Counted from the stretch's first letter, positions 1 through 5,750 are shown. The stretch: DNA of 6,286 bases from Chloroflexota bacterium (GCA_021813085.1 JAKAMA010000153.1:1-6286); one strand, 5' to 3'. Numbers and translations are program-made. Notes: generated by a model from the sequence alone, not told the origin.

Positions 1-1
1 C

Positions 2-637
2 GACATCACGTTCAACTTCGCCGGCAGCCCGACGCTGCGCACGCAGCTCGCGCAGGGCGCGCGCGCCGACGTGCTGGCGACGGCCGACATGGCGAACATG
101 CAGGAAGCGCTCAAGGCCGGGGTGGTGCGCGATGCGGGCGTCGCCTTCGCGCGGAACCGGCTGACGATCATCGTGCCGAAGACGAACCCGGCCAAGATCG
201 AGGCGCCGGCGGACCTCGCGAAGCCGGGCGTGAAGCTCGTGCTCGCGGCCAACGGGGTGCCCGTCGGCACGTACGCGCGGCAGGCGATCGCGAAGATGGC
301 GGCGGCCCCCGCGTCCGGCAGCGATTTCGCGAAGCGCGTGCTGGCGAACGTGGTGTCGGACGAATCGGACGTGAAGGCGGTCGTCGCGAAGGTGCAGTTG
401 GGGGAGGCGGACGCCGGCATCGTCTACACCTCCGACGTGACGAAGGCGATCATGCCCGACGTGTACATGGTGGCCATCCCGGACGCGTACAATGTCATCG
501 CCGACTACCCCATCGCGATCACGAAGGGGGCGAAGCGGCCGGACGCGGCGCAGGCGTTCATCGACTTCCTGCTCTCGGTCAACGGGCAGGCGATCCTGGC
601 ACTGAACGGACTGACGCCGGTGGCGTCATCGCGCTGA
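2..637 (+). CDS. modA: Molybdate ABC transporter substrate-binding protein ModA (5' end missing)
   Basis: Periplasmic-binding-protein subunit that captures molybdate (possibly also tungstate) outside the membrane and delivers it to the ModB permease. The reading frame is open from base 2, giving 211 residues. The signal peptide and the first few dozen residues lie before the window. The visible start contains FNFAGSPTLRTQL followed by GARADVLATAD, which matches the oxyanion-binding Ser segment and the 'G-ADV-A-AD' segment of ModA. Later come NRLTIIVPKTNP, the segment around SDESDVKAVVAKVQLGEADAG, then GIVYTSDV. Its Tyr corresponds to the conserved ligand-side Tyr of ModA. The C-terminal AQAFIDFLLSVNGQAIL is the usual final helix region of the family. 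It is followed after one base by modB, so the two are almost certainly co-transcribed. The family assignment is secure; molybdate versus tungstate preference cannot be read from the sequence. Confidence 0.93.
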   Translation, partial: DITFNFAGSPTLRTQLAQGARADVLATADMANMQEALKAGVVRDAGVAFARNRLTIIVPKTNPAKIEAPADLAKPGVKLVLAANGVPVGTYARQAIAKMAAAPASGSDFAKRVLANVVSDESDVKAVVAKVQLGEADAGIVYTSDVTKAIMPDVYMVAIPDAYNVIADYPIAITKGAKRPDAAQAFIDFLLSVNGQAILALNGLTPVASSR

Positions 638-638
638 C

Positions 639-1481
639 ATGACGGCGACGACACGCACGCTGGGAGCGCCACGCCGCGGCGGCCGGCTGGGCCTCGGGTG
701 GATCTTCGGCCCACCCGCGCTGCTCTTCGTCGCGTTCTTCGCCGTGCCCATCGCGGCGCTCGCGTGGCGCGCCGGGTCGAGCGGCGAACTGACGGCCAAC
801 CTCACGTCGCCGAGCGTCCTCGACGCGCTGCGGCTGAGCGCCCTGACGAGCACCATCGTGCTCGTCGCCGCCGTGCTGGCGGGGACGCCGCTGGCGTACC
901 TGCTCGCGCGGCGCGACTTCCCCGGCAAGATGGCGCTCGACCTGCTGATCGACCTGCCGATCGTGCTGCCGCCGACGGTGGCAGGCGTGGCGCTGCTGGT
1001 CGCGCTCGGGCGGCGGGGCGTCGCCGGGCAACTGCTCGACCGCTGGGGAGTCGATGTGGCGTTCACGACGACGGCGGTCGTGCTGGCGCAGCTCTTCGTG
1101 TCGGCCCCGTTCTACATCCGCACCGCAAAGGCGGGGTTCGAGAGCGTGGAGCCGGTGTACGAGGGTGTCGCGTCGACGCTGGGCGCGTCGCCGCTGCGCA
1201 CGTTCTTCCGCGTGACGCTGCCGCTCGCCTGGCCGTCGCTCGTCGCCGGGGCGATCCTGTGCTGGGCGCGGGCGCTGAGCGAACTCGGCGCGACGCTGAT
1301 CTTCGCCGGCAACTTCGAGGGGCGCACGCGGACGATGCCGCTGGCGATCATCAACGCCTTCGATTCGGGCAAGTCGATCGACGTGCCGATCGCGCTCTCG
1401 GTGATCCTCGTCGCGGCGGCGGCGGTGCTGCTGGTGCTGCTGCGCGTGCTGGCGCGCGGTGCTGGCCGCGGCCGGCCGTAG
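639..1481 (+). CDS. modB: Molybdate ABC transporter permease ModB
   Basis: Integral membrane permease that forms the molybdate channel and docks the ModC ATPase. It has 280 residues, slightly longer than the roughly 225-260 common in the family because of a basic N-terminal extension (residues 1-20). Hydrophobic segments lie at about 24-44, 66-90, 103-124, 143-160, 200-220 and 249-270. The binding-protein-dependent permease (EAA) loop is at about 175-200: EGVASTLGASPLRTFFRVTL, with the conserved Gly and the following PLAWPSL. The ModB signature SELGATLIFAGNFEGRTRTM follows at 214-233. The ATG at 639 comes one base after the modA TGA. I see no clear Shine-Dalgarno sequence, so translation probably depends on reinitiation after modA. 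The gene ends 2 bp before the stop of a convergent gene, so modC does not follow it. CysT/CysW-type sulfate permeases are related, but the ModA partner and the C-terminal signature favour ModB. Confidence 0.94.
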   Translation: MTATTRTLGAPRRGGRLGLGWIFGPPALLFVAFFAVPIAALAWRAGSSGELTANLTSPSVLDALRLSALTSTIVLVAAVLAGTPLAYLLARRDFPGKMALDLLIDLPIVLPPTVAGVALLVALGRRGVAGQLLDRWGVDVAFTTTAVVLAQLFVSAPFYIRTAKAGFESVEPVYEGVASTLGASPLRTFFRVTLPLAWPSLVAGAILCWARALSELGATLIFAGNFEGRTRTMPLAIINAFDSGKSIDVPIALSVILVAAAAVLLVLLRVLARGAGRGRP

Positions 1482-1483
1482 GC

Positions 1484-2920
1484 TCACGTACCACCGGCGC
1501 GCGCGGCGCCGGTTTCGTCCAGGAAGCGCGCGTAGTGCGCGATCGCGGCGATCGCGCGGACAGCGCGCTCCGGGTAGTGGTACGCGGGGACGTGCGCACT
1601 GTCGAGCATGAGACGCCCGCGAGCGACCGCGTCGCCGCCCATGTACACGGCGGCGACCGGCTTGTCGCTCGTCCGCGCGAGGTGCGTGATGAGGCGCGCG
1701 GTCCGCTCCGGTTCGGTCACCGCCTGCGGCGTCAGCAGCGCGATCACGGCATCGACGCCGGGGTCTTCGAGCGCCACCTCGATCGCAATCTGGTAGCGGT
1801 CAGCGGGGGCGTCGCCGAGCACGTCGATCGGGTTCGCGGACGAGGCGGCGGGAGGCAGCGACGCCGCGAGCCGCGCGCGGGCGTCGGGCGAGAGACGGGC
1901 GAGCTCGAGGCCGTACCGCTCGACCGCGTCCACCGCCATGACGCCGGGGCCACCGGCGTTGGTGACGATGGCGAGGCGCAGCCCGCGCGGCAACGGCAGG
2001 TACGAGAACGCCAGCGTGTAGTCGAAGAGCTCTTCCATGGTGTAGGCGCGCACAACGCCCGCCTGACGCAGCGCGGCATCGACAACGGCGTCGGTGGAGG
2101 CGAGCGCGCCGGTGTGCGACTGCGCGGCGCGGGCGCCACTGGCGCTGCGGCCCACCTTCATCATCACGAGCGGCTTGGTGGCGGTGACGCGGCGCGCGAT
2201 GTCGAGCACGCGGCGGCCGTCGGTGAAGCCCTCGAGGTAGGCGACGATGAGCTTCGTCTGCGGGTCGTCGCCGAGGTACGAGAGCAGCTCGACCTCACTG
2301 ACGTCGGCCATGTTCCCCAGAGAGACGAACTTCGAGAACCCGACATCGATCGCCCGCGCCCAGTCGAGGATGGCCGTCGCCATGGCGCCGGACTGGCTGA
2401 TGACGGCGATCTCGTAGCGGTCGGGCTGCGCCTGGGCGAACGTGGCGTTGAGGCTGGCGAAGGTGTTGATGATGCCGAGCGAGTTCGGCCCGATGACGCG
2501 CACGCCACCGGCGCGCGCCAGCTCGACAATGCGCTGCTCGCGGCGCGCGCCCTCGGCACTGGCCTCGCGGAAGCCAGCGGTGATCACCACCGCGGCGCGC
2601 ACGCCCTTGCGCGCGCAGTCGACGATGACGGACTCGACCGCGGCGGCTGGGACGGTGAGCACGGCGAGATCGACGGGGCCGGGGATCACATCCACGCGGG
2701 CGAAAGCACGGAGGCCGAGCACCGCGTCCGCATGGGGGTTCACGGGGTAGACCGCCCCGGCAAAGCGCGCGCGGGTAATGTTGTCGAGCAGCACGTACCC
2801 AAGCTTCAGTGGATCCCGCGAGGCACCGACGACAGCGATGCTGCGTGGCGTGAAGAACGCATCGAGCGCGGGCACCGCCAGATCCTGGGCCCGTTTGACC
2901 GCGGGCCCCGCGTCAGGCAT
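1484..2920 (-). CDS. CoA-binding protein, alpha-subunit-like half of NDP-forming acyl-CoA synthetase
   Basis: 478-residue cytoplasmic protein of the acetate-CoA ligase (ADP-forming)/acyl-CoA synthetase superfamily. The family interconverts acyl-CoA + NDP + Pi and acid + CoA + NTP through a phosphohistidine. Visible in order: a CoA-binding Rossmann domain (about 20-150) with SIAVVGASRDPLKLGYV, VYPVNP and RVIGPNSLG; a succinyl-CoA-ligase-like domain with ISQSGAM (174-180) and a SHTGAL segment whose His269 is the expected phosphorylated residue; and a second ligase domain with NAGGPGVM (321-328) and NPIDVLGDA (363-371). The length matches a stand-alone alpha subunit. The ATP-grasp (beta) domain found at the C-terminus of about 700-residue fused enzymes is absent, and no ATP-grasp gene is in the window. 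Activity therefore needs a partner encoded elsewhere. The ATG at 2920 overlaps the end of the upstream SRPBCC gene by 8 bp. The frame stays open further upstream, but that stretch is Ser/Arg-rich shadow sequence. The substrate acid is unknown. Confidence 0.88.
   Translation of the reverse strand: MPDAGPAVKRAQDLAVPALDAFFTPRSIAVVGASRDPLKLGYVLLDNITRARFAGAVYPVNPHADAVLGLRAFARVDVIPGPVDLAVLTVPAAAVESVIVDCARKGVRAAVVITAGFREASAEGARREQRIVELARAGGVRVIGPNSLGIINTFASLNATFAQAQPDRYEIAVISQSGAMATAILDWARAIDVGFSKFVSLGNMADVSEVELLSYLGDDPQTKLIVAYLEGFTDGRRVLDIARRVTATKPLVMMKVGRSASGARAAQSHTGALASTDAVVDAALRQAGVVRAYTMEELFDYTLAFSYLPLPRGLRLAIVTNAGGPGVMAVDAVERYGLELARLSPDARARLAASLPPAASSANPIDVLGDAPADRYQIAIEVALEDPGVDAVIALLTPQAVTEPERTARLITHLARTSDKPVAAVYMGGDAVARGRLMLDSAHVPAYHYPERAVRAIAAIAHYARFLDETGAARAGGT
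1493..1513 (+). terminator. Possible U-poor terminator hairpin after modB
   Basis: A perfect inverted repeat: 8-bp arms ACCGGCGC (1493-1500) and GCGCCGGT (1506-1513) around the 5-nt loop GCGCG. It starts 12 nt after the modB stop and is followed by only a short T run (TTTCG). The position and all-GC-rich stem fit a weak intrinsic terminator or 3'-end-stabilising hairpin for the mod transcript. It lies inside the 3' end of the opposite-strand CoA-binding gene, so codon content could also have produced it. Without a proper U-tract, the assignment is tentative. Confidence 0.35.
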
Positions 2921-3314
2921 CCGGCACGTCCCCAGGGGTTGCGCCGTCCCTGCCGGCCTCGGCGGCATCCGGCGCTTCGACCGCCTGCTTGAGGTTCGCG
3001 AGACCCTGCACAAGCGCGAGCTCGAACCCCTGGTTGCGCAGGCCGAGCGTGATGATCCGGAAGAACGCGTACTTGAAGCCGAATGGCGTGAGCAGCGCGA
3101 CAACCTCCGTGCATCCGCGCCCGGGGTCGAGGCGATAGGTGAGCCAGCAGGGGATGTCGCCGATGGTGACCCGCATCTGGATCTCGCGGTCGCGCTCTCG
3201 CCGCAGCACCTCGAACTGCCCGTCACCGCGTGACGCCGTGGCGATGTCGCGCTCGAGGGCGGCGTAGATGTCGTGGGGGCTCGCCTTGATGGCGAAGGCT
3301 TTCTCGATCGTCAT
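2913..3314 (-). CDS. SRPBCC (START/polyketide-cyclase-like) family protein
   Basis: A 133-residue protein with the look of the SRPBCC helix-grip fold. It begins MTIEKAFAIKASPHDIYAAL, where a short strand is followed by the typical 'I-ASP--IY-AL' helix. Beta-strand segments follow (FEVLRRERDREIQMRV, PCWLTYRLDP, CTEVVALLTPFG), and a long C-terminal helix (about 95-112, FELALVQGLANLKQAVE) would close the hydrophobic cavity. The last 20 residues are Ala/Asp/Gly-rich and probably disordered. Members bind hydrophobic ligands or act as cyclases, hydrolases or chaperone-like proteins; no catalytic residue identifies a reaction here. The ATG at 3314 is preceded by GGGAA about 6 nt upstream, and the divergent lipoprotein gene starts 103 bp away. 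Longer upstream starts would run through that gene and have no family-like sequence. The TGA overlaps the ATG of the CoA-binding protein, so the two are probably translationally coupled and may share a lipid or acyl-CoA role. That role is inference from context. Confidence 0.78.
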   Translation of the reverse strand: MTIEKAFAIKASPHDIYAALERDIATASRGDGQFEVLRRERDREIQMRVTIGDIPCWLTYRLDPGRGCTEVVALLTPFGFKYAFFRIITLGLRNQGFELALVQGLANLKQAVEAPDAAEAGRDGATPGDVPDA

Positions 3315-3336
3315 ACACGTTTCCCGATGCGCGGCG

Positions 3337-3366
3337 TTGGCGGCAGCGGGCGTACACGCGGATAAT
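3337..3366 (+). promoter_or_regulatory. Candidate sigma-70-type promoter for the lipoprotein gene
   Basis: TTGGCG at 3337-3342 (4 of 6 matches to the -35 consensus) is separated by 18 bp from GATAAT at 3361-3366 (5 of 6 matches to the -10 consensus). This AT-rich hexamer stands out in very GC-rich sequence. Transcription would begin near 3373, leaving a leader of about 45 nt before the ATG at 3418. The element lies in the only divergent spacer in this part of the window, where a promoter is expected. Confidence 0.5.
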
Positions 3367-3367
3367 A
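3362..3367 (-). promoter_or_regulatory. Candidate -10 element for the SRPBCC/CoA-binding unit
   Basis: On the minus strand the same AT island reads TATTAT (5 of 6 matches to the -10 consensus), offset by one base from the plus-strand -10. Transcription leftwards would begin about 40 nt before the ATG at 3314. No convincing -35 hexamer is visible 16-18 bp upstream on this strand, so activity would depend on the -10 alone or on an activator. Confidence 0.35.
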
Positions 3368-3417
3368 CCCCGGACCGCGATTGGGGCGCAGACGCGGCGC
3401 TCCCTGGAAGTGCCTGG

Positions 3418-4626
3418 ATGCGACTTCGTCTGGCCCTGTTCCTCCTCCCGGTTGCGCTGGCGCTTGCGGCGTGCTCCGGCCCCGGCTCCGGCGCCCCGAC
3501 GGCCGCCGTGACGCCGGCGAGCACCCCGGCGCCGGACATCATCATACCGGCGGGCGCCCCGATCACGATCGGCATCTCTGCGGCGCTGACGGGGGACCAG
3601 CAGAGCATCGGCCAGGACATCGCCGACGCTGCGAGTCTGGCGGTCGCGGACCGCGGCGCCAGTGTGCAGGGTCACGCGGTCACAGTCGTGCGCCGGGACG
3701 ACGGCTGCACGGACGCCGAGAAGGCCGTCGCCGTGGCGCGCAGCTTCATCGGCGACCCGGCGGTGGCTGGCGTCATCGGGCCGATGTGCACGACGGGCGC
3801 GCAGGCGGCAGACCGGCTGTACGAGGCGGCGCACATGGTCCACATCTCGCCTTCGGCGACGCGCGTCGAGCTGTCGCAGCAGGGGGAGCGGTACTTCTTC
3901 CGCACGGCATGGCGCGATGACCAGCAGGCAACCGTGCAGGCGCGCTACGCGCGCGGCGTCGCGAAGGCCGCTCGGGCGGTCGTCGTCGACGACGGCGAGC
4001 CGTACGGCAAGGAGCTGGCGCGGGCGTTTGTGCAGGCGTTCGAGTCGCTGGGCGGCGCGGTGCCAGCGCGCGAGCGGGTCAGCCGCGGGACGGTGGACTT
4101 CAGCGCGATCGTCAGGCGCATCACCGCCGCGAAGCCGGACCTGGTCGTCTTCGAGGGCCTGGACCCGGAGGCGGCGCTGCTGGTGAAGGAGCTACGGACG
4201 CAGCAGTACAGGGGCACGTTCATGGCGCCCGATGGCGCGCTCAGCGTCCGCGACTTCGTGCAGGCGGCCGGGGCCGCGGCGGAGGGAGCGATCATCTCGG
4301 GCGGGCCGCAGCCGGACGGCGCGTTCATCGCGAAGTTCCAGGCCCGGTTTCAGCGCGCGCCGGACAGCGCCTTCGTCCTGGAGTCGTACGATGCCGCCAG
4401 CGTCCTGTTCGCGGCGGTCGACGCCGTCGCCACGCCCGGCCCTGGCGGCTCGCTGCGCATCGACCGCGCGAAGCTCGCGGCGGCGCTGCGGGGAGAGAAG
4501 ATGCTCGGCCTTACCGGCGCCATCTCGTTCGACGCGCACGGCGACCGCGCGGGCGACACCGCGGCGGACGCGGGACTCGTGCTCTACCGCGTGACGGACG
4601 GCCGCTTCGTGCCCGTGCCGGGCTAG
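3418..4626 (+). CDS. LivK/LivJ-type ABC transporter substrate-binding lipoprotein (branched-chain amino acid-like)
   Basis: A 402-residue extracytoplasmic solute-binding protein of the Leu/Ile/Val-binding family (periplasmic binding protein type 1). The N-terminus is a lipoprotein signal: basic MRLR, hydrophobic core, lipobox LAAC with Cys19 as the lipidation site. An Ala/Pro/Thr/Ser-rich tether follows (20-45). The binding domain starts ITIGISAALTGDQQSIGQD and continues with DDGCTDAEKAVAVA, GPMCTTGAQAA, ISPSAT, DDGEPYGKELARAF, TVDFSAIVRRI and a C-terminal FDAHGDRAG. These line up with E. coli LivK/LivJ motifs, including paired cysteines (Cys97, Cys124) expected to form the disulfide beside the ligand site. 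The ATG at 3418 has GGAAG 7 nt upstream; the frame is open to 3268 but only this start gives a lipoprotein signal. No livH/M/G/F genes flank it, so it is an orphan binding protein serving a remote transporter or acting as a receptor. The ligand could be an amino acid, an amide/urea compound or an aromatic acid. Confidence 0.9.
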   Translation: MRLRLALFLLPVALALAACSGPGSGAPTAAVTPASTPAPDIIIPAGAPITIGISAALTGDQQSIGQDIADAASLAVADRGASVQGHAVTVVRRDDGCTDAEKAVAVARSFIGDPAVAGVIGPMCTTGAQAADRLYEAAHMVHISPSATRVELSQQGERYFFRTAWRDDQQATVQARYARGVAKAARAVVVDDGEPYGKELARAFVQAFESLGGAVPARERVSRGTVDFSAIVRRITAAKPDLVVFEGLDPEAALLVKELRTQQYRGTFMAPDGALSVRDFVQAAGAAAEGAIISGGPQPDGAFIAKFQARFQRAPDSAFVLESYDAASVLFAAVDAVATPGPGGSLRIDRAKLAAALRGEKMLGLTGAISFDAHGDRAGDTAADAGLVLYRVTDGRFVPVPG

Positions 4627-4832
4627 GCGGCGAGGTCGCCGCTGCGCTCGAGCTCTTCGAGCGCGCGCGAGAGCGCCTCGTTGAGCAGGCGGATGGTCTC
4701 GTCGCGCGCATCGAGCTGCGCGCGCAGCTCGCTGACGCGTGCGGGGCGCCGCACGGGCTTCGGTCCGGTGGTGGTCGTGTGTTGCTGCTCCATCATGGCG
4801 CCATCGTGCTCCGCGCCGGGCAGGTGTGCCAT
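4623..4832 (-). CDS. Small coiled-coil protein of unknown function
   Basis: I do not recognise this 69-residue protein. The N-terminal third is polar (EQQHTTTTGP), followed by a basic linker (KPVRRPAR), then one long helix at 33-63. In that helix Val33, Leu36, Leu40, Arg43, Ile47, Leu50, Leu54, Ala57 and Leu61 follow exact 3-4 heptad spacing, which indicates a short coiled coil, probably an oligomeriser. There is no signal peptide or membrane segment. Third codon positions are nearly all G/C, as in the neighbouring genes, which supports real coding. The ATG at 4832 is preceded by GGGGA about 7 nt upstream. Alternatives are ATG 4796 (57 residues, preceded by a distant GGAG) and ATG 4874 (no ribosome site). 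Its TAG shares a CTAG with the TAG of the convergent lipoprotein gene. Basic linker plus coiled coil could suggest nucleic-acid or partner binding, but that is speculation. Confidence 0.6.
   Translation of the reverse strand: MAHLPGAEHDGAMMEQQHTTTTGPKPVRRPARVSELRAQLDARDETIRLLNEALSRALEELERSGDLAA
4644..4664 (+). terminator. Possible U-less terminator hairpin after the lipoprotein gene
   Basis: A perfect inverted repeat: 8-bp arms GCGCTCGA (4644-4651) and TCGAGCGC (4657-4664) around the 5-nt loop GCTCT. It starts 18 nt after the lipoprotein stop. No T-tract follows on either strand. It lies within the last codons of the opposite-strand coiled-coil gene, where repeated Leu-Glu codons (CTC, GAG) favour such symmetry by chance. 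It is reported because size and position match the hairpin after modB. Confidence 0.3.
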
Positions 4833-5045
4833 CAGCAGATCCCCGTACTTCCTGCGTGACGGGGCGCAGGTCATGGGGACCGCGGCGCGGTTGCCATTGC
4901 ACGCTAGCGCGCCGGCTATGCTGCCGGGAGGGCCGTCCCGCAGGCTTTGCGGCGAATTTCCGCACGTTTTACAGCATCGACACAGGTGCGCGCGGGCGGC
5001 CTGCGACGATACTGGTGGGGGCTCCAGCGGGGTCCGGAGGAGCAG
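4833..5045. other. Divergent intergenic region upstream of the response regulator
   Basis: A 213-bp gap between the starts of the minus-strand coiled-coil gene and the plus-strand response regulator, expected to hold promoters for both. Candidate plus-strand elements are TTGCCA (4891-4896) or TTGCAC (4897-4902) with TATGCT (4917-4922), but the spacers (20 or 14 bp) are not ideal. GATACT at 5008-5013 is a possible -10 without a good -35. A small inverted repeat, CGGGA (4925-4929) with TCCCG (4936-4940), has a 6-nt loop. The AT-richest stretch is around 4955-4980. I cannot assign a start site with confidence. Confidence 0.4.
5036..5042 (+). promoter_or_regulatory. Strong Shine-Dalgarno site for the response regulator
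   Basis: GGAGGAG lies 3 nt before the ATG at 5046, close to full complementarity with the 16S rRNA tail. It fixes the start of the regulator, although the same frame is open upstream to 4947. It is the strongest ribosome binding site in the window and predicts efficient translation. Confidence 0.8.
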
Positions 5046-5741
5046 ATGAGCGCAGGCGGCACGATCGTAGTGGTCGACGACGACGAGCACATCCGCGAGC
5101 TGGCTTCAATCTACCTCGGCAAGGAGGGCTTCGACGTCGAATGCGCGGTGGATGGGACCAGCGCCGCCGAAAAGGTGCGGCAGGTGCACCCGGTGCTGGT
5201 GGTGCTCGACCTGATGCTGCCCGGCAAGAGCGGCTATGAGGTCTGCAAGGAAGTGCGGCAGGAAAGCGATGTGCCGATCATCATGCTCACGGCGCGCAAC
5301 GAGGACGTCGACAAGATCGTCGGGCTCGAGCTCGGCGCCGACGACTACCTGACGAAGCCGTTCAACCCGCGCGAGCTGGTCGCGCGCGTCAAGGCGATCC
5401 TGCGCCGGTCCGACGGGTCGCCGGGACGCAAGGCCGGGCCGGTCATCCGCGTGGGCGCGCTGACGGTCGACAAGCAGCGGCGTGAGGTGAAGGTCGGAGG
5501 GCGCGAACTGACACTGCGCACGAAGGAGTTCGACCTGCTGGCGACGCTCGCCGAGAACGCCGGCATCGTGCTCACGCGCGAGCAGTTGCTGGACCGGGTC
5601 TGGGGGTACAATTTCTACGGCGAGACGCGCACGGTCGATGTCCACGTGCAGCACGTGCGGGCACGGCTCGCGGACAGCGGGCTGAGCATCGTCACGGTGC
5701 GCAGCGTCGGGTACAAGCTGGTCGAAGGACCGGCGCAGTAG
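5046..5741 (+). CDS. Two-component response regulator, OmpR/PhoB family
   Basis: A 231-residue cytoplasmic transcription factor, the usual length for the family. The receiver domain (about 6-120) has the acidic pair Asp12/Asp13 in VVVDDDEHIREL, the phosphoacceptor Asp55 in VLDLMLPG, the switch Thr82 in IIMLTAR, Tyr101 in GADDYLTKPF and the conserved Lys104. After a short Gly/Ser/Pro linker comes a winged-helix DNA-binding domain (about 134-227) with LTLRTKEFDLLATLAENAG, LTREQLLDRVWGYNFYGETR, the recognition helix around TVDVHVQHVRARL (196-208) and the wing VRSVGYKLV. All catalytic residues are present, so it should be phosphorylated by the sensor kinase whose gene begins 9 bp downstream, and should bind direct-repeat DNA sites as a dimer. 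Regulon and stimulus cannot be deduced. The name PhoB or MtrA is not justified by sequence alone. Confidence 0.95.
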   Translation: MSAGGTIVVVDDDEHIRELASIYLGKEGFDVECAVDGTSAAEKVRQVHPVLVVLDLMLPGKSGYEVCKEVRQESDVPIIMLTARNEDVDKIVGLELGADDYLTKPFNPRELVARVKAILRRSDGSPGRKAGPVIRVGALTVDKQRREVKVGGRELTLRTKEFDLLATLAENAGIVLTREQLLDRVWGYNFYGETRTVDVHVQHVRARLADSGLSIVTVRSVGYKLVEGPAQ

Positions 5742-5750
5742 GGCCAGCGC

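Noticed and set aside
579..1487. A minus-strand open frame of 302 codons opposite modB
   Set aside because: The product is an Arg/Gln/His-rich string without motifs, and modB on the other strand is unambiguous.
698..2992. A plus-strand open frame of 764 codons running through modB and across the opposite-strand synthetase gene
   Set aside because: Its translation is Arg/Ala/Gly/Asp-rich with no domain-like motif, while other frames here give clear ModB and CoA-binding proteins. Long spurious frames are expected at this GC content.
2921..3226. N-terminal extension of the CoA-binding protein to a start at 3226
   Set aside because: The extra 102 residues are Ser/Arg-rich out-of-frame reading of the SRPBCC gene; family similarity begins just after the ATG at 2920.
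3268..3417. Earlier start for the lipoprotein at 3268
   Set aside because: It would put 50 residues in front of a perfect lipoprotein signal peptide and overlap the divergent gene; ATG 3418 has a well-spaced GGAAG.
3315..3620. N-terminal extension of the SRPBCC protein to a start at 3620
   Set aside because: It would read antisense through the lipoprotein signal and binding domain and adds no SRPBCC-like sequence; ATG 3314 fits the family start.
4925..4940. Inverted repeat CGGGA/TCCCG with a 6-nt loop in the gap before the response regulator
   Set aside because: Only 5 bp long in GC-rich sequence, with no T-tract and no obvious link to a promoter; chance is a sufficient explanation.
4833..5090. 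Longer form of the coiled-coil protein starting at 5090
   Set aside because: The added 86 residues look non-coding, have no clear ribosome site, and run antisense to the start of the response regulator.
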